Part shown: positions 18,844 through 28,560 of the stretch, piece after piece
How positions within the stretch are numbered: the stretch's first letter is position 1
Layout: each line of letters opens with the position of its first letter
NCBI GenBank assembly: GCA_033557675.1
Contig: JAWQRM010000085.1
Coordinates: 1 to 31,498 of the forward strand
Origin: Coptodactyla brooksi
Taxonomy: Eukaryota > Arthropoda > Insecta > Coleoptera > Scarabaeidae
Length of the DNA stretch: 31,498 nt
Direction: 5' to 3'
The notes under the pieces: model-generated
The model's database searches: none
What the model was told of the DNA's origin: nothing
What the model saw: the letters and a program-made list of their open reading frames with translations, nothing else
Translations under genes and position numbers: made by a program

Positions 18844-19593
18844 TTGTATATATTCAGTGGATCTCGATTTTTTCTTTATTTCATTTATTTACAACTTTAA
18901 TCTGGATTAAATTCATTCAAACTATTACACAGTTTAATTAACTTTAAGTACATCATTGATAGGTGCAGATTGTTTATAACATCTTAAATTACTGTAAATA
19001 CAAGAAAATTACAAAAAGAACATCAGTAGTGTAATATTTAAAATATTCTATTAACTAAGTAAATAATTTGTGAATAAATAAATTGTAAATAAATTGTAAA
19101 ATGTTGGAAGAAAGGTTTAAATTTATCAGTGACACTATTGTGTAATTTATTATTTACATCGGACGTGCAAAAGTGACGAGCATACTTGCTGTATATCATC
19201 AGTGAATTATAATTTAGCTGGTGTTCGTTGAAATTGCCATATTTCGCATACCTCGTATCTATATTTTAAGTGGTGATAGTAGTAATAAGAAATTGGTTAG
19301 AATTTTGTATGTATAGGTACAAGAAGCTCCCAAAAGATATAGTAGAAATATAATATTTGAGATATTCCATTTGCGAAATATATCATTCATAAGAATAGTA
19401 TCAATTAACTGTACAGCGTATAAACATTTTCGTAAACAACAACTGTTAAAACCTTTCTTCATATCACACACAGTAACCACCAAAGCTGTTACAGCATGTT
19501 TGCTGTATATCTTTAGTAGATCACGACTTTTTATTTATTTAATTTATTTATACTCTGATCACGATCAAATTTATTCTAAATACTAGTCCACAG
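18844..19593 (+). repeat. three copies of a short dispersed repeat
   Basis: Copies at 18844-18932 and 19499-19593 align over their length with scattered changes, and a shorter copy lies at 19185-19215 (TTGCTGTATATCATCAGTGA). The origin is unknown; they may be fragments of one terminal repeat. Confidence 0.5.
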
Positions 19594-20689
19594 TTCGTCG
19601 TGTAATCCGCATTAACTTGTTATCAAATATCTACCTTTTGGATCACCGATTAAAAATAAACCAATTTTAAATTCAAAAACTAAATTGAGCTGCACTGTAT
19701 GTAAATTTGAACTGATTAGATCTGATCTCATTACGCGTTGCCGTAATCCCTTGTATCAAATTAAACAATGTGTAATCCTTCTCACCCACCTAGAAAGCTA
19801 TTAATAACACGGACCTTGTATTACACACGACACCTGTAGGTTATAATTTTGCGGTTTCGGACATGCGATGTTGCATTTACGCTCGGTTTATTTTAGTGTC
19901 CGTGTGAACACTTCATTGAACGTAATTTGCAAATTTCCTTTCCGTTGAACTACGATGTTCACACCAGCTGTAGATCCGTTTGTGGTTAACTGGTTTTGTC
20001 TTCATTCATCACATTATTCTTAGAATGATTTTTTTTTGTTCCGAATAAACCTATAGGCGTGGCGTAATCCAATGATGCCGCTATTGTTAGTTGTTAATGA
20101 TAACTCAGATAAAGATCTACAGTTGTAATATATTTATGGCCACAGACAGTTTCTTTCATCCTTTTTTTTTCGTTATTAGTCACAAAGGTAACCGTATAAT
20201 TTATAGAGCAGGCTTAATGGTTTCGAAGAAAAACCACATCTAAACTAGATTATAAATAAGAATAGAGAAAATACATTAGGGATTCGTACAAACTGTTATA
20301 CAACCGTTTTCGCTCTAGGAAAACCCACAAAACTAAGTTAGATGAGCAAGAATTCACACATCTACGTTACACAATTTTGCAGGAGTATGTGAGGTGGAAA
20401 ATCCAATTGAAACTAATCAAAACGTTTCTACGAAGTAAACTATTGGATTTTGTCCATTTATTTGATTTGTATTTTGTAGTCATCAATAGAATTACTGATT
20501 TATACACGTGCATGCAAAAAGTAGGTAAACCCGTTTTGGCAAGGTCAGGTAACTAATCACCATAATTAAAAATTATATGTACCTAAAAGTGTTAGTTAAA
20601 TGTTTCTTCTTTATTTTTAAATAGGTTATCGGTTTTACATTTTTGATTTTTTGATCACTTTTGTGAATCACCTTTTCATTCATACATAT

Positions 20690-20760
20690 GACACAGCCAC
20701 ACTGGCGTTTTTTGACCTTATTTGACATTTATCGATAAAATTAACACTTGCGGTATATCC
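20690..20760 (+). promoter_or_regulatory. possible housekeeping-type promoter sites (DRE)
   Basis: TATCGATA at 20730-20737 is the DRE site known from insect housekeeping promoters, and CAGCCACACTGGC lies 30 bp upstream, loosely like Drosophila motif 1. No downstream coding exon was found, so this is weak. Confidence 0.2.
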
Positions 20761-22832
20761 GAAAGTTTTAAATCAACCCGGAACTAAAGACTATAGAAGA
20801 CTGCGGTTTTCACCGCTATACTAACCTCTAAAAGTACTAGGATTTTCGCTGCGAAAAATAATATTGTGAAATGTGGAGCCCGCATATGAGAATTTACAAC
20901 TATTGATGACTTAATTTTCATTAGTGCATGTTATAACAATTATTACGTTTCATTTTATTCTTCTATCTGAACCTTCTCGAATTCCACAATCATTCCACAT
21001 CTGCAATTGTCTCTGTGTATCTATGAGTTATTGTATGACATTGCTCGTTCCACTATTTTTTTCCACTTTTTCCTCTCTTAAATTTTATTGCTCTATCCTA
21101 CTATTTTCATACCTTGATGTTTCTCAATACTAACAACCTAAATATCGTATTTTTGATCTTTTCCTTGTTGTTGAACTGTCCGGGTTCCATTGTATAATCC
21201 TTCCTATTATGAATCTATGGTATTGTTTAACTAGCCTAATACTAATGTTTCCAAAATATACGTATAGTGAAAAACTCCAAAACGTTTGAATTACCTTAGA
21301 TATCTTAAATACCTCCATGGAGAATGAGATTTGTCACCGTACGTGCTTAAGCTCGGGAATACGTAGTGGAGTTTTTACGAAAGTAATTAGCTTTTGAGAC
21401 GACGGAGGTCAAGCGAGGCCGTGCCTTCTTCATTAGCAGCTGACGGAATGGTGTTAACTCATTAATACGAAGACAAGAGCGTCGTTGGGCGGCTCAACCC
21501 CAGCGTAATTCATTAGTTTGCATTTTTACCCTGCGCGAGATACGTGGTTTACAATAGGCGCTAATTAAGTTAATACTACATCTTCATAAATCCGAGAAAT
21601 TGATGCCTGCTGTACTCAAGCAATAAATAACGTTCATTAAGACAAGTAGGACTTTTACGTCGCAAGATTTAGCGAAATTTATTCCCCGTGACGAAGATGG
21701 AATTATTGCCTGGTAGATTAAAATTGTTACATCACCTCGGAGATCTCAAAGTTTCCAATCAATCAAAGCGTACAACGTAGCTGATTATGATAACAAAATA
21801 CCAAACGTAAAACTGTTTCGGTATTATTTATTGGATATATCATATTCATACGATACCCGTTGCTTCATGCTAGCTAGAGTCTCGTGAACTGTATTTCATG
21901 AGTCATGAATTAAAATATAAAATGAGTGACAGCCGTACTAGTTACGTAGGTATACAATAGACCTATCGGCTACCATGCACAATATTTTATAGAACAGATG
22001 ACAGATGCTTTGTTTCCGCGTTCATGCGTGGGTCTATACAGGTGTCCAGCAAATAATGGTTGTTAACGATTGCGATATCACGTTTGCAATTTTCACATAA
22101 ATGCCACCAGTCTTGTTACAGTCAATATTGGCGGTGTCACTTAATTCCAGTAAATGAATTATGGAGGTTCAAATTTCCAATTATAACTTGATTCAAAATT
22201 AAGTTTACGAATACCTGTCCGGAAATGCTCCTTTTTAAAGTTATAGCGTATTAACACTTTTACTAAAAATTAAAAAAAAAAGTGATGATTTAATAGTAGC
22301 TTAATAATTCAGTACTTATCTCAATATTTATCAAAATCAACTAAACATTTTTCTTTTAACAGTATATGAATTTGTTGCTCTTCTGATCCACTGTCACTGT
22401 AAAGATCGCGTTTAAATCCAGTTTCGGGGAAAAATTCATTACTGTTTTTTCAAATAATTTTAAAAGGTCAAAGAAATGCAAAAGATGATTCGTTTTCCTC
22501 TTCGATCTTTTACCGTGTATGTACAAAAAGGATAATCCGCGTAGTAAAATTATTGTAAAATCTTATAGGAATCATATTCTGGCAACTAACTAGAAATTAG
22601 TTGATAGCATCGGATTTGGCAGCTAACTACACACAAAAGTATCCTCCCAGTTTGTAAGAAGAAGAGTACACAAATAATTCTGGGAATATCCGATATAACG
22701 GGTATAAGAATCCACTCAGTATATAAAAAGGAATATACTATATGGAGATTAATCAATATAGCAAGAAAATAATCAAATTTCTATTCTACATGACGAATAT
22801 ACAGGTCAAACTGGTCAGAGTACTGGATAAGT

Positions 22833-22872
22833 TAAAGTTAAGTGTAAGAGCGTGCTCTTACACTTAACTTTA
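22833..22872. repeat. perfect 19-bp hairpin with 2-nt centre
   Basis: TAAAGTTAAGTGTAAGAGC (22833-22851), GT, then its exact reverse complement (22854-22872). No mismatch. The function is unknown; see findings. Confidence 0.9.
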
Positions 22873-23264
22873 CCCACATTTGCAACAAATATCTATGTAC
22901 CTATCGATATGGGCTATTGATGGTGGAACCAAAAACTGTGAAAGCAATTACGAGTAATGGAATAAAACGTTATAAAACTAAGAAAGAAGTAATATATTTT
23001 GCCCGGATGCTAAGAAGGAGATGAGAATGATGAGAAGGAGAATGATTACTAACCGTAAATTTTGAAAAGGGGTTTAATTAAAAAAAAAATAAAGGGGGAG
23101 CAAATGTTGAGAGTTCCGAATGTGAAGGAACTTTATTCCTGTCAATTATTATCCTTGAATGTTATTTTTACTTTCTCTTAAGAGAAATTTCGATGTCGAG
23201 ATTTTGATGGATCTTGACGAATTAGGCTGTTTGTAGTCTATCTATGCTATTTTTGGTGGGTGGT

Positions 23265-23300
23265 CCGTCTGTCTATCTGTCTGTCTGTCTGTCCGTCTGT
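23265..23300 (+). repeat. imperfect (TCTG)n microsatellite
   Basis: About nine TCTG/TCCG/TCTA units. The surrounding sequence (23190-23460) with ACGGCCACATTAGATTGA looks repeat-derived but was not identified. Confidence 0.85.
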
Positions 23301-23691
23301 AAATCGTTTTTTAAAACGGCCACATTAGATTGATTAAAACAATACTTTACATACAAGCTAACTGTTATATAATCTGGTCACAATAAGGATTTCGTAAAAA
23401 TTGTAGATGTAGTTAAGGTATGTAGTCTAAAAATTTTTTGATTTTTTTACAATTTTTTGAAACAAAATATAGTTTTCTAATCTACATAAAGTTTCGAGTA
23501 AAAAACTATAAGAATATGCTTAAAATCAATACTTCTCGAGTTACAATTCATAATTGATGATAAAAACAGTTCTATGACAAGAGGATATTTCGTTCCTAAT
23601 CTCGGGTATTGCTCTCTTTAGAAAAAATTGTTTAAAAAAAATGTTGCATCGAATTCTTCACAATTTGAAACTATTTTGGAATATACAGGGT

Positions 23692-23704
23692 GTTCGGATT
23701 TAAA
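23692..23704 (+). repeat. isolated transposon-end-like string ACAGGGTGTTCGG
   Basis: ACAGGGTGTTC after TAT resembles terminal repeats of DUF4817-type insect transposons. No inverted partner was found, so it is only suggestive. A similar ACAGGTGTCC lies near 22036. Confidence 0.3.
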
Positions 23705-24633
23705 TCAGGGTCGGCGTAAGAGAAACTCATGTTCGATGTCACATCTGCTGGTTTATATTCCATCGTGCCTTATGCAGGTGTAAATGTGTCTTATGTCTTG
23801 ACGCTCTTTCTAAATTTTGTACTAAATGCGGCCTTTATCCCACCGCATATGTACGTGTTTTACGTTAGTTAAAAGTGTTGATCACGTGGAATATGTATGT
23901 TGGAACTATGAAGGAAACTTGATGCATTTAAGGGAAGAAGTTTGATGTTTATAGGGTCTTACAATATTTTTAGACCCTTTATTATAATTTTATCGCAAAA
24001 CTCAACTTTCGGTTCTAATGTTTTGTATACGATTTGTTGCTGGTCGAGGCACTCAAGCAGACGATTCACATCAGTAATAATGTAAGGCACTTTGAATTTG
24101 TTACCAACACTAAATAATTATACTAAAGTCCCATATTATGCAACCAATTTGACAATTAGTATAAATATACGATGTACCAAGTTATATCGTGAACGTACCA
24201 TGTGCACTTTTTTAATTAGTGTGTATGAAAATGATATAAGTATATTCTTGGAAAATAAATTTAAGCTTGCAAGGTAGGTAGTAAAACATTCACCTCTAGG
24301 GTGGTAACTCGTAAAGTTATTCTACGTATCTTTGTTTTCGTCGAATTTTCTGTTTTGTTACATACACGTGTTCTTTTTAGAACAAGCAAATATGTTCTAT
24401 TTTGTATACTGACTGCCGTATTTACGAACAGCAGGAGATATCGTTTATTTGAGGTTAGTTATAGTTATGTGGCATATTGAACAAATAACAAACCACATTA
24501 TTATGACTTATTGTAGAAAACGACGAAGCCGCTAACAAGGCAATTAAAAGAAATTATTGCTAAGTTGATAAATTATTTTGAAGCAGAACGTGACAACGGT
24601 GGCCCCTTTGTGCCATTAGCTGCTGTACGGGAG

Positions 24634-24692
24634 GTATGTTGTCTTCACAATTCTATAATGAATGGTGATTACAATTATTTATATATTTGTAG
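24634..24692 (+). other. 59-bp GT..AG intron in the transposase
   Basis: Begins GTATGTTGTC and ends ATATTTGTAG. Removing it joins GAG to AGA in phase 0 and keeps the family reading frame (AAVRE then RVANAMG). AT-rich and short, as is common in insects. Confidence 0.75.
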
Positions 24693-25237
24693 AGAGTTGC
24701 AAATGCTATGGGCATTAGCTTCACTGCGGTTAGCTCCACATCCGAAGCTGTAAAAGTAAACCAAACGTTAAGTAACTCAAGAAGGAATGGACCAAAAGAG
24801 AAAGCTGACGGAATATTGATTTATTTAGGCGTAATACCATTTATACCATGTAGAGGAATAAGGAGTATATAACTCGACAATCACTGTTTTTCGTGTTAAA
24901 ATGCAACGATATTTACCATGGCGAGGTTAGTACATTAGGCAATATCTTGCGTGACATGGTTTTAAATTTAAGAATGATGATCCTCGCAGAGGTTGGATCT
25001 ACCTCACATAGCTTTCTTAGAGTTCTTACAAAATTATATGGGGAATAAGAACACACAACAGCCCGTATTCTTAGATGAAATCAGGATTCTTAAAAATGAA
25101 CTAAAAAACAAAAAGAAAAACTAGAACACCTCATACTGGCTGGAAGAAAAAAGAAATTCAGACGTGATTACAGCAACATCATCTATCATTTGATGACGCA
25201 CTTGTAAAATTACAATTGCTTGAGCTAGTGCAACTAC

Positions 25238-25273
25238 ATAAACCACCAAAAACGTAAGTTTTTGGTGGTTTAT
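25238..25273. repeat. perfect 16-bp hairpin with GTAA loop
   Basis: ATAAACCACCAAAAAC (25238-25253), GTAA, then the exact reverse complement (25258-25273). The left arm is also transposase coding (HKPPKT). The loop together with the right arm forms GTAAGT, a consensus splice donor. Confidence 0.9.
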
Positions 25274-25853
25274 TTGGCGGAACCTATTATAATAGGTGTA
25301 TTAGAGGAGATGGTTAAATATGGTTAAGAACAATTAAATACAACGATAAAGTAATTGAAGATTGGTGGGAAAGGAAAGTCAACATTGGTTATACAGATGC
25401 AGCAGCAGTAATTATAGAGTCAGACAACAGTTGTGATGAAGAAATTTAATTAGTTCTAAAGTAAGCTAATCACTACCAAAGTAACTGTGCATGTGGTATT
25501 GTTTTTCATTAGTGACATAACAGTCTTAACTAAGCCAACAAACATTATACTTATAATTTTCTTAACATTATGACAGGTAAAGGACTGCAAAGAATGACAT
25601 CTATTTACTCTCCGAGCATAAACTGATATCATCACTGTTTTATCTTTTCCAATGCAATGTGTGTCTAGGAAAAAATAAAGTATTAAAAGTAGTGTTTTTA
25701 TTTCTTTATCGCAGAATAGCATACTGCATTTAAAGGTAGGAGTATAGTAAGGTAAGATTCTTCATTGCTATGAATTTGTTTTTTATGGGTTTAGCTAGTC
25801 TTTCATTAGCATCTGAATTGTCAGATTTGACAATTCTAAACTTCAAATTAAAA

Positions 25854-25960
25854 ATGCTTTCTTTGGAACAGAAAATATTTTTACTTCAGTCACACTTCAG
25901 AAATGAATCCAAAAACGAAAATGGTGAGTGAAAGTATTCAAATGAAGAGTTATTATAGTT
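25854..25960 (+). pseudogene. DUF4817-type transposase N-terminal fragment
   Basis: ATG 25854 reads MLSLEQKIFLLQSHFRNESK, then NENGE, a stop (TGA where the family has TGG), then KYSNEEL. This is the opening of the transposase lineage whose catalytic half lies antisense at 13622-14137. Similarity ends within about 100 bp. A GAATTGTCA-GATT-TGACAATTC palindrome ends 17 bp before the ATG. Confidence 0.6.
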
Positions 25961-28480
25961 TTTCAGACACTCACGGCCTTGTTTAATTTTATACTTTAAT
26001 AGATTATGTACATTTAGTACCTTGTTAAGTACCTTGCTAAATGAATGTAGGCAACTAGTTACTCAAGTCTTAATTTACATGTATACTTTTATGTCAATCC
26101 TGGTATACTTACTTAAAGGCCAGAACATGACACATTGTCACATTGACAATGACGTGCATCGTCTGCTTAGGTGCCTCGAATATACGGTACCATTCTATCT
26201 ATTACTGCTGCAGGAAGAATTCGTTAGATATCTAAACTTAATAGTACGGCTATCATTCTTTCCAGAAAGATTTTTCTTAAGTTATATACAAAACTATCAG
26301 GTATTGACTCCAAATTTAAGTTACCTCTCACCCATTTGTGTGCTATGCACTTAGAGGAGAAACTGATATGGCAGAACAAAGTGGTTTTGAAAACCAATTG
26401 TTTTTAAACCTTGAGAACTTCAGTTGGCATCCATGCTCTTTTCATCAGGCAAATCAGCTTTGTGAAGACCACGCATTGATCTTGGTGTTTCAGAGGGATA
26501 AATTAAGAGTGGTTTTAATTTGATGTCGCCTTTAGTGTTTCCTCCTATTAAAAGAGTTAATCTTTCTCTAGCAATCTTAAAATAGGGACGTTAATAACTG
26601 AACCGCAGTAAACCAACGTTGCACTGCAATTGTTTCAAATTCGGTAAAATCCCCGAAAACTGCAGTTGATCAAAAACAGGGTATTACTATATCACAAAAA
26701 GTAGTACTTTATAGGAAAATAATGAGGAACGATAGTAAAACTTTTGATAGTAAAAGAACATTATTGTTTTTATGTTGGATATCATTAGCTGACCATACGC
26801 ACACACATGTATATACTATGCGCGATATCTATTTCAAAGGACAGGGTGACGTCATTACTAGAAAAGGAGAGAATTTACGCGAGCGATAAATACCAACATT
26901 ACTTCTTGCACGGTCCAAAAAACAACTGATAAAACAAACGCCTCGCAACACATAAATCCCTAAATAAAACTAACCTCCCTTACAGTGCACTTAAAATACT
27001 GCGCGGGTATTTTGCGCTAATACTCATAAAAGACGTTCAAATGATTTAGTAAAGTGACGTACGCTAGCGTTCGCTTATACGCGTGCAAAATAGATGGCCT
27101 GGCTCTCTTATTATGCCTACGTTGGACATATTTTATGCGGTTTTGAAGGAAATATAAGCAGAGTGTGTCTAAAAATCATTTCGAGTTGTTTTATTGTGGT
27201 CGTACCTGTATAGGATGGGTCTTATATACAGTATTGTTAAAATATGCGCCGAGATATATGTAGTTGTGCGTAACTGTTATCGTTGTGTGAAGTTTAAGAT
27301 CATCGTAATATAGAAGACATTATGGCTGCACTCTTACGTTATTATTCTATAAATTGCTTCGTAATGGACGAAACTGTCGTGTAGGGTAAATATAGCTAAT
27401 TTAAAAGCAGGATTAACTAAAAGTGATACATTGCTGTATTGAGAGAGGTGTTGTTGTTATGAATAAGATGCAAAACAGATGCATGGTCCAAAGTATAGAG
27501 AAACTATACATTAGTCGCCCATTTTTACAGACATGTATACCATTGCATTGCTCTTGGTTTAACTTGCAAATGCTTTCCGTATTTTCTGGCTCACTTTTGT
27601 TCCGTGCCCGTACGCCTTTGTGCCAGTAATCGTATGCAAGTATAACAATTACACATGCATAAGGTAAACTAATAGGGCCAACCGGTCTAATTGTATGCGA
27701 ACACATGCGTCTGTTCAAGGAGTGCACCTCAATGATTACACGCCACGATGTATTCGTGCAACAGCACAATAAATATTATTTTAATGTGAGTGAACAAAAG
27801 GGTAACTCGAATATATGGCACATGTGTAATTCCAAACTTGTAAATGATATTTTTCTTCCCTTGTTAAATAATTCGTTCATTATAATTGCACGGTGGCTAT
27901 TTTAATGGAGTGCAATTTAGATAGCCCTTTACAGTGAATTTCGGGACGAAATTTTAGTTGATTATTAAAAGATTTATTGTTGCGTTTATCCTTTTAATTA
28001 TTTTCACAGATTTTTTGAAAACATGTTAATTAATCCAAATTAATTTTACAGTCTTTTCTGTGATTGGAAAGTATCCTATTACATTTCCTATTATAATTGT
28101 TAGATAATTAAATATAATCCGAAATTAACATAGGGTCAAGTAGTCGACAGTTGTCCAGTCGAGTACAATGAATGAGTGTGTGTTTAAACAAAAGGAATAG
28201 CATTGCAGCGCCATCTATTTCATAGAAGATAGTAAATGATTCATCAACAAGTCGGAACTAACCGGTAACAGACTACGTTTGGTATTGAGTGCGACAAGCT
28301 ATTATTTGTTTGTATGTGCCAGAACTTTTTATCGAGATAAATTTATGTGTTATCTATATGATTATAATATAACGCAGAATTACACTGTTTTATTTTTGTT
28401 GAAAAGTGTATGTATCCAGATATATTTTATGTACAAATCATAACATAACCTTAAAGCATTATAGCTGCATTTACCGTTGG
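25961..28480. other. unassigned stretch
   Basis: Open frames at 26022-26354, 26338-26523 and 27413-27769 (minus, 118 aa) show no family motif I recognise, and their composition does not stand out. The palindrome CATTGTCA-CAT-TGACAATG lies at 26133-26151. Bases 26800-27120 are relatively GC-rich with several CG dinucleotides and may be unique host sequence. Confidence 0.4.
28208..28216 (-). promoter_or_regulatory. candidate CTCF-type insulator site
   Basis: The minus strand reads TAGATGGCGCTGC, containing AGATGGCGC, a match to the core bound by insect CTCF (AGRTGGCGC). A single short match can occur by chance, and there is no supporting context. Confidence 0.3.
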
Positions 28481-28486
28481 AAATGG

Positions 28487-28560
28487 ATATGGTCGCATAG
28501 TACACAGAGGCTCAAATAGCCTGAGTACAAAGTGAATCATGATCCACTATGTACTTCACA
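28487..28560. repeat. palindromic head-to-head Tigger terminal repeats
   Basis: GTACAAAGTGAATCA (28525-28539) and TGATCCACTATGTAC (28540-28554) form a 30-bp palindrome, 26 of 30 bases symmetric. The right half is the left terminal repeat of the Tigger that follows. The left half, with GAGGCTCAAATAGCCTGAG before it, resembles the right terminal region of the same family at 30615-30666. Confidence 0.65.

Larger units (their letters stand above)
18430..22830. other. long AT-rich stretch without recognised genes
   Basis: Nothing coding could be supported. Contents: a (TA)n run at 18482-18501; a roughly 90-bp direct repeat (18844-18932 and 19499-19593, with a shorter third copy near 19185-19215) sharing GCTGTATAT..T.AGT.GATC.CGA.TTTTT and TTATTTA; a DRE-like TATCGATA at 20730-20737; and a GC-richer, motif-dense interval at 21330-21700. 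Near 22440-22370 the minus strand reads FPETGFKRDLYSDSGSEEQQ, an acidic scrap of unknown origin. Confidence 0.4.
24520..25449 (+). pseudogene. Tc1/mariner-superfamily (IS630-like) transposase with a spliced intron, decayed
   Basis: Exon 1 (about 24520-24633) reads LTRQLKEIIAKLINYFEAE then RDNGGPFVPLAAVRE. A 59-bp intron follows. Exon 2 from 24693 continues in frame as RVANAMGISFTAVSSTSEAV then NGPKEKADGI, the helix-turn-helix start of this arthropod family. Further on: GFKFKNDDPRRGW (near 24957-24995), FLEFLQNYMGNKNTQQP followed by VFLDEIRI (near 25066, first catalytic Asp), and LVKLQLLELVQLHKPPKT up to a large palindrome at 25238-25273. The blocks with the second and third catalytic residues are missing. 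The tail VIEDWWERKVN then VIIESDNSCDEEI ends at TAA (25447-25449), with the acidic ending usual for the family. It is a relative of 1794-2600. Confidence 0.7.

Noticed and set aside
22036..23704. A possible element between ACAGGTGTCC (22036) and ACAGGGTGTTC (23692)
   Set aside because: Both strings are in the same orientation, so they cannot be the two inverted ends of one element, and no transposase was found between them.
26022..26354. 110-aa plus-strand open frame, hydrophobic
   Set aside because: No motif, and leucine/tyrosine richness is explained by AT-rich sequence.
27413..27769. 118-aa minus-strand open frame with cysteines and a hydrophobic segment
   Set aside because: No recognised family, no clear promoter, splice or composition signal; consistent with chance in a window of this size.
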